Below, in pieces: positions 32,711 through 39,583 of a stretch of DNA of 59,692 nt; within the stretch, counting starts at the first letter, position 1, and each line of letters starts with the position of its first letter. Source of the DNA: an uncultured Pelagibacteraceae bacterium (lineage in GTDB: Bacteria; Pseudomonadota; Alphaproteobacteria; Pelagibacterales; Pelagibacteraceae); contig CACPHV010000009.1 of the NCBI GenBank assembly GCA_902633985.1, positions 1 to 59,692 of the forward strand, given 5' to 3'. The notes under the pieces were generated by a model. It saw only the letters and a program-made list of their open reading frames with translations. It did no database searches and was not told the DNA's origin. The position numbers and the translations under genes are program-made.

Positions 32711-33400
32711 CTATATCGATTTACCTAATTTAACTTTATATGAAACACCCATTGTTGATGTTGCAAATACACTTCTAATTAAATCACCTTTTAAAGTGTT
32801 GTTTGATTTTTCTTTATCTAAAGCATCTAAAATTGCATTGTAATTTTTTAGTAATTGATCATCACTAAAAGATTTTTTACCGATACTAACTCCAATGTTT
32901 CCGTCTTTGTCATTTCGAATTTCTACTTGACCAGATTTAGCATTAGTCACAGCTTCTTTAATATTTTCAGAAACTGAACCAAGTTTAGGATTTGGCATTA
33001 AACCTTTTGGTCCTAGAACTTTTCCTAATTTAGAAAGTTTAATCATCATTCCAGGAGTACAAATTAATTTTTCAAAGTTTAATTCTCCGCTTTTAATTCT
33101 TTCAACAAATTCGTCACCACCCACAATATCTGCTCCAGCATCTTTTGCATCTTGCGCTTTATTATCCTCGCAAACTACGGCAACTTTAACTTTCTTACCT
33201 GTTCCACCAGGCAAATTAACTACTGTTCTTATGTTAACTTCACTTTTCTTTTGTTTGTTATTAATTTGAAAACTCAAATCTAAAGATTCGTCAAATTTAG
33301 TTGTGCAATTCTTTTTAAGTTCGGGTAATAATTTTTCGATAGACTCTGCATTTAAGTCTTTAGTCTTTTCGGGTAATTTCTTATATCTTTTAGATGACAT
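32711..33400 (-). CDS. rplA: 50S ribosomal protein L1
   Basis: Mobile stalk protein at the E site, 229 residues. It includes FDESLDLSFQINNKQKKSEV, VNLPGGTGKKVKVAV, and GKVLGPKGLMPNPKLGSV. It overlaps rplK by 1 bp. In other bacteria L1 represses the L11-L1 mRNA; no leader fold could be judged by eye here. Confidence 0.96.
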   Translation of the reverse strand: MSSKRYKKLPEKTKDLNAESIEKLLPELKKNCTTKFDESLDLSFQINNKQKKSEVNIRTVVNLPGGTGKKVKVAVVCEDNKAQDAKDAGADIVGGDEFVERIKSGELNFEKLICTPGMMIKLSKLGKVLGPKGLMPNPKLGSVSENIKEAVTNAKSGQVEIRNDKDGNIGVSIGKKSFSDDQLLKNYNAILDALDKEKSNNTLKGDLIRSVFATSTMGVSYKVKLGKSI

Positions 33401-33825
33401 TATTCTTTTACCTCAATACCCATTGATCTTGCTGATCCTGCAATAATTTTTATTGCTTCTTCAATATCATGCGCATTTAAATCATTCATTTTTTCTTTTG
33501 CTATATTCTCTAATTGTTTTTTTGTAATTGAGGCAACAATATTTCTACCAGGCTCTTTTGAACCACCTTTGAGTTTTACTGCTTCTTTAATGTAAAAAGA
33601 TGCTGGTGGTGATTTAATTTTAAAATCAAATTTTTTGTCTTTATATACAGTGATTTCAACTGGAACAGGTTTACCTGCCATTGATTTAGTTTTGTCATTA
33701 AAAGCTTTGCAAAACTCCATAATATTTACACCACGTTGACCTAATGCAGGGCCAACTGGGGGAGCTGGATTAGCTTGACCGCCTTTAATTTGTAACTTTA
33801 TAAATCCGCTAATTTCTTTTGCCAT
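33400..33825 (-). CDS. rplK: 50S ribosomal protein L11
   Basis: GTPase-centre protein, 141 residues. The N-terminal [20 protein letters not shown] is the conserved Pro-rich thiostrepton-region helix, and the C-terminal RNA-binding domain ends in [11 protein letters not shown]. It overlaps nusG by 1 bp. Confidence 0.97.
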   Translation of the reverse strand: MAKEISGFIKLQIKGGQANPAPPVGPALGQRGVNIMEFCKAFNDKTKSMAGKPVPVEITVYKDKKFDFKIKSPPASFYIKEAVKLKGGSKEPGRNIVASITKKQLENIAKEKMNDLNAHDIEEAIKIIAGSARSMGIEVKE

Positions 33826-34355
33826 TAACTTACCTTCTCAACCTGATTATATTCTAAATCTACTGGTGTAGGACGACCAAATATAGAAACTGACACCTTA
33901 AGTCTAGCTTTTTCTTCATCAATTTCCTCAATCATTCCAGTAAATGATGCAAATGGACCATCTACAACCTGTACTTTTTCACCAACACTGTAATCTACAC
34001 CCGATTTTGGCTGAGCAACACCATCTTTGATCTGACCTAATATTTTTTCTACTTCTTTATCTGAAACTGGAACAGGAATACCTTTTGTTCCTAAAAATCC
34101 ACTGACTCTCTTTATATTCTTAATCATGTGATAGATGTTATTATCCATCTCACTCTTAATTAATACATAACCTGGGAAATATTTTTTTTTTCTTTGAATT
34201 CTTTTGCCTCTCTTAACCTCAGTAACATCGTGAGTAGGAACAATAATCTCTTCAAACTTATCAGCAATTTTAGCTTTATCTGCTTCCTCTTTAATTAAAG
34301 AAGCAACTTTATTCTCAAAACTTGAATGAGACTGCACAATGTACCAATTTTTCAT
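33825..34355 (-). CDS. nusG: transcription termination/antitermination factor NusG
   Basis: Binds RNA polymerase and links it to Rho or the ribosome; 176 residues. The NGN domain starts [19 protein letters not shown] and contains [17 protein letters not shown]. The C-terminal KOW domain has [20 protein letters not shown]. It begins on the last base of secE, the standard secE-nusG pair. Confidence 0.96.
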   Translation of the reverse strand: MKNWYIVQSHSSFENKVASLIKEEADKAKIADKFEEIIVPTHDVTEVKRGKRIQRKKKYFPGYVLIKSEMDNNIYHMIKNIKRVSGFLGTKGIPVPVSDKEVEKILGQIKDGVAQPKSGVDYSVGEKVQVVDGPFASFTGMIEEIDEEKARLKVSVSIFGRPTPVDLEYNQVEKVS

Positions 34356-34546
34356 TAAATACTCACTTTAAGTAAAAGTTCTAAGAAAAACTTCAAAACC
34401 TGATCTAAAAGAAGAAAGAATAAAGACATAACAACTGCCATCACAAATACCATTAAAGCACCTTGCAATGTCTCTTTCCAAGTTGGCCAAGTGACTTTAA
34501 AAGCTTCTTGTTTAACTTCCTGTATAAATTTAATCGGGTTTCTCAT
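34355..34546 (-). CDS. secE: protein translocase subunit SecE
   Basis: Single-span clamp of the SecYEG translocon. The 63-residue form starting MRNPIKFIQEVKQEAFKV has an amphipathic helix with the VTWPTWKE motif, then one transmembrane helix (about 31-50). A longer in-frame start 78 bp upstream would run through tRNA-Trp, so it is rejected. It is coupled to nusG by a 1-bp overlap and begins 17 bp after the tRNA. Confidence 0.95.
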   Translation of the reverse strand: MRNPIKFIQEVKQEAFKVTWPTWKETLQGALMVFVMAVVMSLFFLLLDQVLKFFLELLLKVSI

Positions 34547-34563
34547 AATTTCAAAGCTCAAAT

Positions 34564-34639
34564 TGGCAGGAGCGGAGGGACTCGAACCCTCAGCCTCCGG
34601 TTTTGGAGACCGGCGCTCTACCAATTGAGCTACACTCCT
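34564..34639 (-). tRNA. tRNA-Trp (CCA anticodon)
   Basis: On the minus strand, 76 nt begin AGGAGTGTAGCTCAATTGG and end with encoded CCA after CTCCTG. The anticodon loop reads CTCCAAA with anticodon CCA, and the T-arm has GGTTCGAGTCC. It lies between tuf and secE, the classic location in proteobacteria. Confidence 0.97.
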
Positions 34640-34649
34640 ATTTATAGAG

Positions 34650-35840
34650 TTACTCTATAATTTTAGTTACTACTCCTGCTCCAACAGTTCTTCCACCTTC
34701 TCTAATTGCAAAGTTTAATTTCTCTGCCATAGCAATTGGTGTAATTAGTTTAACAGTAAATTTAGCATCATCACCTGGCATAACCATTTCAGTACCAGCT
34801 GGCAATTCCACTTCACCTGTAACATCTGTTGTTCTAAAATAAAACTGCGGTCTGTATTTAGTAAAGAAAGGAGTGTGCCTTCCACCCTCGTCCTTTTTAA
34901 GTACATATGCTTGAGCTTCAAATTTAGTATGTGGAGTAATTGAACCTGGTTTACAAAGAACTTGACCTCTTTCAATATCGTCTCTTTCTATACCTCTTAA
35001 TAAAATTCCAACATTATCACCAGCTTCACCAGAATCTAAAAGTTTTCTAAACATTTCTACTCCAGTACATACTGATTTTTTTGTTTCTCTAATTCCAACT
35101 ATTTCAACTTCTTCACCAGTTTTAATTACACCTGACTCTACTCTACCAGTTGCAACAGTACCTCTTCCAGAAATTGAGAATACATCCTCAACTGGCATCA
35201 AGAATGGTTTATCAACCTCTCTTGCTGGCTGAGGTATATGTTCGTCAACAGCTTTCATTAATTCCAAAATTGAATTTTTTCCAATTTCATCATCTCTTCC
35301 TTCGACTGCTGCTAAAGCTGAACCTTTAACGATTGGTGTTTTGTCACCTGGGTATTTGTATGAAGTTAAAAGCTCTCTAATTTCTTCCTCAACAAGTTCG
35401 ATCATTTCTTTATCATCAACTTGGTCTACTTTGTTTAAATAAACAACAATTGCAGGAATACCAACTTGTCTTCCTAATAAAATGTGTTCTCTTGTTTGTG
35501 GCATTGGACCATCAGCTGCGTTTACAACTAATATTGCTCCATCCATTTGCGCAGCTCCAGTTATCATGTTTTTAACATAGTCAGCGTGTCCAGGACAATC
35601 TACATGAGCATAGTGTCTTTTTTCAGTTTCATACTCAACGTGTGCTGTTGAAATTGTTATACCTCTCTCTTTTTCTTCAGGTGCTTTATCAATTTGATCA
35701 TAAGCAACTGCAGTTCCGCCGCCAGCTTGTGCTAATACATTTGTAATTGCGGCAGTAAGAGTTGTTTTACCATGGTCGACATGACCAATAGTCCCAATGT
35801 TACAATGGGGTTTGTTTCTTACAAATTTTTCTTTTGACAT
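34650..35840 (-). CDS. tuf: elongation factor Tu
   Basis: GTPase delivering aminoacyl-tRNA; 396 residues. G1 [15 protein letters not shown] (from ~19), G3 [17 protein letters not shown]4 NKVDQVDD, and the C-terminal barrel end [15 protein letters not shown] are present. It is the only tuf in the window. It is flanked by tRNA-Gly and tRNA-Trp on the same strand (tufB-type context), not downstream of fusA. Confidence 0.98.
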   Translation of the reverse strand: MSKEKFVRNKPHCNIGTIGHVDHGKTTLTAAITNVLAQAGGGTAVAYDQIDKAPEEKERGITISTAHVEYETEKRHYAHVDCPGHADYVKNMITGAAQMDGAILVVNAADGPMPQTREHILLGRQVGIPAIVVYLNKVDQVDDKEMIELVEEEIRELLTSYKYPGDKTPIVKGSALAAVEGRDDEIGKNSILELMKAVDEHIPQPAREVDKPFLMPVEDVFSISGRGTVATGRVESGVIKTGEEVEIVGIRETKKSVCTGVEMFRKLLDSGEAGDNVGILLRGIERDDIERGQVLCKPGSITPHTKFEAQAYVLKKDEGGRHTPFFTKYRPQFYFRTTDVTGEVELPAGTEMVMPGDDAKFTVKLITPIAMAEKLNFAIREGGRTVGAGVVTKIIE

Positions 35841-35888
35841 TACGTTTTTACCTCAGTTTATTTGTTTTCATTTCTAATTTTATTTTCT

Positions 35889-35962
35889 TGGAGCGGGTAA
35901 AGGGAATCGAACCCTTACATCCAGCTTGGAAGGCTAGCGTTCTACCATTGAACTACACCCGC
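35889..35962 (-). tRNA. tRNA-Gly (TCC anticodon)
   Basis: 74 nt on the minus strand, starting GCGGGTGTAGTTCAATGG and ending in an encoded CCA. The anticodon loop is CTTCCAA, anticodon TCC. The T-loop GGTTCGATTCC is canonical. It lies between tRNA-Tyr and tuf. Confidence 0.97.
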
Positions 35963-36008
35963 ACAACCCCAAGAGTAACACTCCATGTTATTTAAAAAAA
36001 TTATTAAA

Positions 36009-36094
36009 TGGTGGAGGGGGAAAGATTCGAACTTTCGAAGACCGAAGTCAACGGGTTTACAGCCCGCCCCATTTGACCGCTCTGGAACCCCTCC
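36009..36094 (-). tRNA. tRNA-Tyr (GTA anticodon)
   Basis: 86 nt on the minus strand with a long variable arm (class II), starting GGAGGGGTTCCAGAGCGG and ending CCA. The anticodon loop has GTA. It is the first gene of the rightmost part of the superoperon. The order Tyr-Gly-tuf-Trp-secE-nusG matches the classic bacterial arrangement with tRNA-Thr displaced. Confidence 0.97.
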
Positions 36095-36097
36095 TTT

Positions 36098-36111
36098 GGG
36101 GAAGTGTCCCC
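36098..36111 (-). other. GC-rich hairpin just upstream of tRNA-Tyr
   Basis: GGGGA (36098-36102) and TCCCC (36107-36111) form a perfect 5-bp GC-rich stem with a 4-base loop, 3 bp from the mature 5' end of tRNA-Tyr. Such GC content stands out in this AT-rich DNA. It would lie in the 5' leader of the precursor and may affect RNase P processing; that is inference. Confidence 0.45.
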
Positions 36112-36141
36112 TTGTTCAATAAAGCTTCAAATAACATGCGT

Positions 36142-36169
36142 TTTATATATTTTATTTATGCAAATGCAA
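36142..36169 (-). promoter_or_regulatory. candidate promoter for the tRNA-Tyr/Gly-tuf operon
   Basis: On the minus strand, TTGCAT (36169-36164), a 16-bp spacer and TATAAA (36147-36142) lie ~48 bp upstream of tRNA-Tyr. Both hexamers are close to the sigma-70 consensus. The divergent rlmB gene starts at 36224, so this spacer also serves the other direction. Confidence 0.5.
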
Positions 36170-36223
36170 CACGTGATTTAATAGGAAAATATTAAAAAAA
36201 CCGTATAAAACAGTTAATAATTT

Positions 36224-36967
36224 ATGAATAAATCATCATTTTTCATTGTTGGTCAACATGCAGTTATTGAAGCTTTAAGAAACCCAAAAAGAAAGGTTTT
36301 AAGAGTATTTTTAACTGAAGAATCTAAAAAAAATGTTCACAGAAAAAACCCAAATAAAAATATTTTAGAAGATGTTAAGATTTTCTTTAAATCTAAAAAA
36401 GAGTTAGACAAATATACATCTAAAGAACAATTAATGCATAATGGATATGTTGCTGAGATTGAGCATTTGGATAAACCAGATCTAAAACAATTTATTAAAG
36501 GTAAAAATAATCTAACATTTGTATGTCTTGATGAGGTTACAGATCCTAGAAACATAGGCTCAGTAATAAGAAGTGCTACATCTTTTAATATTGATGGATT
36601 AATAATTAAAGAAAGACATTTTCCTCGAGAAAGTAAACTGATGTATAAATCAGCTAGTGGTTGTATGGAACACTTAAATATATTTCCAGTATCAAATATT
36701 AATACTACATTAAAAAATTTAAGAGAAAACAATTTCTGGGTTTATGGTTTTGATGCAAAAGGTCAAAAAGATTTCACAGACATAAAATGGGAGGGAAAAA
36801 ATATTCTTCTATTTGGATCTGAGGGATCTGGAATGAGAAAGCACACAGGAAAATACGCAGATTTTTTTGTTAAAATTAATATTAATAAAGAAATCGAAAG
36901 TTTGAATATATCAAATAGTGCTGCTATTGTATTTCATCATCTTAGTTATATAAAAAAAAAGAGTTGA
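36224..36967 (+). CDS. rlmB: 23S rRNA 2'-O-ribose methyltransferase, TrmH/SpoU family (RlmB type)
   Basis: SAM-dependent methyltransferase expected to modify a guanosine of 23S rRNA. At 247 residues it has a short substrate-binding N-domain (FIVGQHAVIEALRNPKRKVL). The knotted SPOUT domain carries motif 1 DEVTDPRNIGSVIRSA, motif 2 LLFGSEGSGMR, and motif 3 ESLNISNSAAIVFHHLSY. The rlmB assignment rests on the N-terminal domain and is somewhat less certain than the family. Its stop overlaps a possible promoter for the following tRNA-Thr. Confidence 0.88.
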   Translation: MNKSSFFIVGQHAVIEALRNPKRKVLRVFLTEESKKNVHRKNPNKNILEDVKIFFKSKKELDKYTSKEQLMHNGYVAEIEHLDKPDLKQFIKGKNNLTFVCLDEVTDPRNIGSVIRSATSFNIDGLIIKERHFPRESKLMYKSASGCMEHLNIFPVSNINTTLKNLRENNFWVYGFDAKGQKDFTDIKWEGKNILLFGSEGSGMRKHTGKYADFFVKININKEIESLNISNSAAIVFHHLSYIKKKS

Positions 36968-36992
36968 TTATTTAATAAATAATTAATAATTA
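36964..36992 (+). promoter_or_regulatory. possible promoter for tRNA-Thr
   Basis: TTGATT (36964-36969), a 17-bp spacer and TAATTA (36987-36992) precede tRNA-Thr, overlapping the rlmB stop. The -10 is only 8 bp from the mature tRNA, so the leader would be very short. In DNA this AT-rich such matches are common, so confidence is low. Confidence 0.28.
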
Positions 36993-37000
36993 TTGCGCAT

Positions 37001-37076
37001 GCCCTTGTAGCTCAGCTGGTAGAGCAATTGATTTGTAATCAATAGGTCCGCGGTTCGAATCCGTGCGGGGGCACCA
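37001..37076 (+). tRNA. tRNA-Thr (TGT anticodon), intact, cassette target
   Basis: 76 nt from GCCCTTGTAGCTCAGCTGG to the encoded CCA. The anticodon loop TTTGTAA gives TGT; acceptor pairing includes two G-U pairs. It is the only full-length copy. Its last 51 nt (37026-37076) recur exactly at 37760-37810 and 39584-39634, so it is the probable integration site of the two modules downstream. Confidence 0.96.
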
Positions 37077-37144
37077 CTTCCTTAGTAAAATCAACGTTAT
37101 CTATTTTTGCAAAATTAAAAATTTTATAAATTGGTAGCAATGAG

Positions 37145-37166
37145 TGTTACCATAGTGCTACCACTT
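37145..37166 (+). repeat. cassette A left iterons (2 x 11 bp)
   Basis: TGTTACCATAG (37145-37155) is followed without gap by TGCTACCACTT (37156-37166). The first unit fits the consensus TGTKACSMTAG shared with cassette B. The 19-bp TGTTACCATAGTGCTACCA recurs at the other end of the cassette (37685) with 3 mismatches, in direct orientation. The spacing from the tRNA CCA end is 69 bp. Confidence 0.65.
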
Positions 37167-37174
37167 TTGTAGAC

Positions 37175-37188
37175 CAATCAAGTAGTCA
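37175..37188 (+). repeat. 14-bp box next to cargo stop, cassette A
   Basis: CAATCAAGTAGTCA directly abuts the stop codon of the pilin gene. An identical 14-mer abuts the stop codon of the last gene of cassette B (37906-37919). The genes it borders are unrelated, so the box belongs to the cassette ends, not to the cargo. Confidence 0.7.
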
Positions 37189-37668
37189 CTATTTCAAATC
37201 AATAACTGTTGTAATTGGAATACCAGTAGACTCTATACAACTGTGAACCGTAATTTTAGCAGCTCCACCTGTAACTCCATGCTGGCCTTGTCCCTCTGTG
37301 CCATACAAGCCACTTTCATAACATTTGTAAAAAGTTCTGTTTACGATTGCTGTACTATTTGTATAAACATCTGTCATAGTAGTATTTAAAACTTTGATTG
37401 CTGCTAGAGCTAAAAAAGGATCATATATATTTGTGTTACAAGCAATTTGATTAACACCATTCAGTGGCATAATTGACTGTTCTCCTAATTCACATTTCAT
37501 CCATTCATTTTGTATATATTTTACAATTATTTTATGATTTGCTTCTGTTGTTTTTTTCTTAGCAGAACTTGTATAACCATTATAAGCAACTACTCCTACA
37601 GCAGCGAGGATACCGATGATAGCTACTACGACTAGGAGTTCTATTAAAGTAAAACCATTACGCTTCAT
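37189..37668 (-). CDS. type IV pilin-like protein with prepilin leader
   Basis: A 159-residue class IVa-type prepilin. The leader MKRNG is cut before F6 (FTLIELLVVVAIIGILAA), and Glu10 is the conserved Glu5 of mature pilins. The hydrophobic helix to ~residue 30 anchors it in the inner membrane before assembly. The remaining globular part has five cysteines, at least two probably in a D-loop (KCYESGLYG...SCIE). It may be a major or minor pilin for adhesion, twitching or DNA uptake; no other pilus genes are nearby. Its start is 17 bp from the right iterons, and it is the only gene of cassette A. I do not assign a symbol. Confidence 0.85.
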   Translation of the reverse strand: MKRNGFTLIELLVVVAIIGILAAVGVVAYNGYTSSAKKKTTEANHKIIVKYIQNEWMKCELGEQSIMPLNGVNQIACNTNIYDPFLALAAIKVLNTTMTDVYTNSTAIVNRTFYKCYESGLYGTEGQGQHGVTGGAAKITVHSCIESTGIPITTVIDLK

Positions 37669-37684
37669 AAAAAAACTCTATCAC

Positions 37685-37706
37685 TGTTACCATATTGTTG
37701 CCAAGC
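37685..37706 (+). repeat. cassette A right iterons (2 x 11 bp)
   Basis: TGTTACCATAT (37685-37695) and TGTTGCCAAGC (37696-37706) repeat the left-end motif in direct orientation. The preceding TATCAC is the same as at the right end of cassette B. The block ends exactly 17 bp upstream of the pilin start codon, and 54 bp from the tRNA copy. Confidence 0.65.
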
Positions 37707-37759
37707 AGTAATTTTTTTACAAAAAATAATTGATAAATAATAAATATTTAAGATTTTAG

Positions 37760-37810
37760 AATTGATTTGTAATCAATAGGTCCGCGGTTCGAATCCGTGC
37801 GGGGGCACCA
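37760..37810 (+). repeat. tRNA-Thr 3' fragment, copy 2 (att-like)
   Basis: 51 bp identical to nt 26-76 of tRNA-Thr, from the anticodon stem to CCA. The 5' part (acceptor and D-arm) is absent, so it cannot make a tRNA. Upstream TTTTAG is shared with copy 3. A TAAAATCAAC box follows 9 bp after CCA, as after the intact tRNA. Confidence 0.92.
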
Positions 37811-37876
37811 TCACTCAATAAAATCAACATTAATTTTTTTCAAAAGTTTCAGTTTTAATTAAATTTCTTTATTAAG

Positions 37877-37909
37877 TGTGACGCTAGTGTGACGTCAGTG
37901 TGATACAAT
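37877..37909 (+). repeat. cassette B left iterons (3 x 11 bp)
   Basis: TGTGACGCTAG, TGTGACGTCAG and the weaker TGTGATACAAT follow head to tail. The last overlaps the 14-bp box by 4 bp. The 17-mer TGTGACGCTAGTGTGAC is identical to 39510-39526 at the other end of the cassette. Confidence 0.75.
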
Positions 37910-37919
37910 CAAGTAGTCA
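37906..37919 (+). repeat. 14-bp box next to cargo stop, cassette B
   Basis: CAATCAAGTAGTCA, identical to 37175-37188, immediately next to the stop codon of the exported-protein gene. Confidence 0.7.
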
Positions 37920-38303
37920 TCAAAAGATTTTTTTAGGATGTGCAACGCAAGTCTCCGTCCAACTTTCGTATTCATCTTCTTTTAAACCCATTTTTTTTTG
38001 CTTCTTTTTGTCTATTGGTCTCCAAAGAACTTTTTTCTTTCCAGTAAATCTATCGAGCTCAACTACATACTCATAAACATCCGATTCTGTTTCGTATATA
38101 ATAATATTTTTTAATTCTTTAAAATTTTTTGAAGTCTTGTTGTTTTTAAAATAAATTTGTTTTTTTTCAGTATCGATTAAATAACTATTAGAAAATCCCT
38201 TATCTTTTCCTTCATCTTTTGTACAAAGAATCAAGGTTTGTTCTGAATAAGCGTTCCCACTTAACAATAAACCCAGAACCACGATCCCTAAAAGTTTTTT
38301 CAT
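37920..38303 (-). CDS. small exported protein, unknown function (cassette B)
   Basis: A 127-residue protein with a signal peptide (MKKLLGIVVLGLLLSGNAYS, cleavage near residue 20). The mature part has two cysteines (one near the N-terminus in LILCTKDEG and one in ETCVAHPK) that could form a disulphide, and mixed charged strands. I do not recognise a family. Its start overlaps the stop of the nuclease-like gene by 4 bp (ATGA), so the two are translated together. Pairing of an exported protein with an intracellular nuclease is odd and may mean independent cargo genes. Confidence 0.7.
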   Translation of the reverse strand: MKKLLGIVVLGLLLSGNAYSEQTLILCTKDEGKDKGFSNSYLIDTEKKQIYFKNNKTSKNFKELKNIIIYETESDVYEYVVELDRFTGKKKVLWRPIDKKKQKKMGLKEDEYESWTETCVAHPKKIF

Positions 38304-39493
38304 TTTCTAAAATCTAAATTTAAAGTAACTAAATCTAAATTAAAATCTCCTTGCATTTTTTCAAATAGATTCAAAATTTTATTAAAATTAGCTATATCTT
38401 TTAATCGTTCACTTGGGTTTTTAATGACTTCTATTTCTGGTTTAGTTAAGGCATTAGTCACTAAATAAATATAAAATTTTTCTTTGGTCTTTTTGTTAAA
38501 CATAGACATAATTTCATTTTTTGTTAGATCAACGTCATTAATAGTCTTTCCAGATGAAGATTTAACCTCGATAAAAATTTCATCTCCTTTGTCGTCAAAA
38601 GACGTTATGTCATAACCTGGCTTCTCATTAAGCTCAGCGTGCCACCTAACCTTTTCAGATAAATTATTAAGGTTAATTTTCTTTAATTTTTCTTTTTCAA
38701 AATCAAATACAATTTTTTCTCCTTTTCTGCCTATAAAAGCAGATCTGTCACTTCTTCTTTTTTTTGCTTTAATTTTTTTGTTATTTGTCTTTTTTCCTTT
38801 TGTTTTTTTTGGCGAACGATACTCAAAATCTTTTATTTTAACTTTTGTATCTTCTAATCTTAGTGGGTCTGCAACCGCGTTAACTAAACTATCTATCGAA
38901 GGTGTTAATGGGCTTTCAAATATATCTACATAAAAATCTAACATTTTTTTGTAGTCCTCAAAAAGCTTTGTATCATCTGGTAGATTATTGATTTCATATG
39001 ACAAACTAAAAATTGCAGATTGTTCATATCCTTCTTGTCTAAATTCTTTTGGTGAAGCAGCTAAATCAATTGGATCTAAAATTAAATTTTGAATATTTAA
39101 ATCATTTTCAAAAACTTTTTGGATTCTTGAGGCTGCCTTTCGCATTTTTTGATACGCCTCTTTTTTAGGTTTAAAAACTTCTATGAATTGACCAGTTCCA
39201 AATGCAATTGAAAGATAGACTCTTTTTAAATCAACAGAATATAAATATACTAATGAATAACCTTCGCTTTGTTTATCAGCAAGTCTAACGTCCCTAGCGC
39301 CTATCCAGGGCGCATAAGGAATATTAGCCAAACCTTTGGTTGCTTTTATTTTTATATAATCTTGATGATTAGAATTTTTGGTTATTGTGCCAAGAATATT
39401 TTTAATATCTTTATAAATCTCATCTACTTTATTTGGTTGATTATTAAATAAAGCAGGCCATTCTTTTGAGAGGTCAATTAGCTCTTGTCTCAT
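38300..39493 (-). CDS. predicted restriction-type nuclease: McrB-N-like (DUF3578) plus DUF3883-like
   Basis: A 397-residue cytoplasmic protein. Residues ~50-200 resemble the McrB N-terminal/DUF3578 domain (NIPYAPWIGARDVRL, YSLVYLYSVDLKRVYLSIAFG, GTGQF), used in modification-dependent restriction proteins to read DNA. A Lys-rich linker spans 226-249. Residues ~253-370 resemble DUF3883, a PD-(D/E)xK-like nuclease fold: GRKGEK, GYDITSF with Asp294, and IEVKSS with Glu309 and Lys311. It lacks the GTPase domain of McrB. The likely role is single-gene phage or foreign-DNA defence. Domain calls are by eye. It is the first gene of cassette B, starting 17 bp from the right iterons. Confidence 0.7.
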   Translation of the reverse strand: MRQELIDLSKEWPALFNNQPNKVDEIYKDIKNILGTITKNSNHQDYIKIKATKGLANIPYAPWIGARDVRLADKQSEGYSLVYLYSVDLKRVYLSIAFGTGQFIEVFKPKKEAYQKMRKAASRIQKVFENDLNIQNLILDPIDLAASPKEFRQEGYEQSAIFSLSYEINNLPDDTKLFEDYKKMLDFYVDIFESPLTPSIDSLVNAVADPLRLEDTKVKIKDFEYRSPKKTKGKKTNNKKIKAKKRRSDRSAFIGRKGEKIVFDFEKEKLKKINLNNLSEKVRWHAELNEKPGYDITSFDDKGDEIFIEVKSSSGKTINDVDLTKNEIMSMFNKKTKEKFYIYLVTNALTKPEIEVIKNPSERLKDIANFNKILNLFEKMQGDFNLDLVTLNLDFRK

Positions 39494-39509
39494 AAATAAA
39501 TGTTATCAC

Positions 39510-39531
39510 TGTGACGCTAGTGTGACTAGAT
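39510..39531 (+). repeat. cassette B right iterons (2 x 11 bp)
   Basis: TGTGACGCTAG (39510-39520) and TGTGACTAGAT (39521-39531), in direct orientation relative to the left iterons and preceded by TATCAC. They sit exactly 17 bp upstream of the nuclease start codon, as in cassette A. Confidence 0.75.
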
Positions 39532-39583
39532 CAAAGTTAAATATCAAATTTTGTTGGAAACAAATGTCCTTTTAAAGTTTTAG

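Larger units (their letters stand above)
37077..37810. mobile_element. tRNA-Thr cassette A (pilin cargo, no recombinase)
   Basis: A 734-bp unit running from the end of tRNA-Thr to the end of the first 51-bp copy of its 3' part. In order it holds a TAAAATCAAC box (37086), iterons (37145-37166), the 14-bp box CAATCAAGTAGTCA (37175-37188), one pilin-like gene on the minus strand, iterons again (37685-37706), and the tRNA copy (37760-37810). It has no integrase or transposase, so if mobile it must be moved in trans. Boundaries are seen; mobility is inferred from the repeats and from the matching unit next to it. Confidence 0.7.

Noticed and set aside
34547..34624. 26-residue N-terminal extension of secE
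   Set aside because: It would be translated through tRNA-Trp; the start MRNPIKF matches the family.
37133..37161. Intrinsic terminator after tRNA-Thr from the GGTAGCA/TGCTACC inverted repeat
   Set aside because: The arms are only 7-8 bp with a 16-base loop and overlap the iterons; the pairing is explained by the repeated TACCA units.
37760..37810. Second and third tRNA-Thr genes
   Set aside because: Only the 3' 51 nt are present; acceptor 5' strand and D-arm are missing, so no tRNA can form.
37877..37909. Short CRISPR-like array
   Set aside because: Units are 11 bp and directly adjacent, with no spacers and no cas genes; iterons are the better description.
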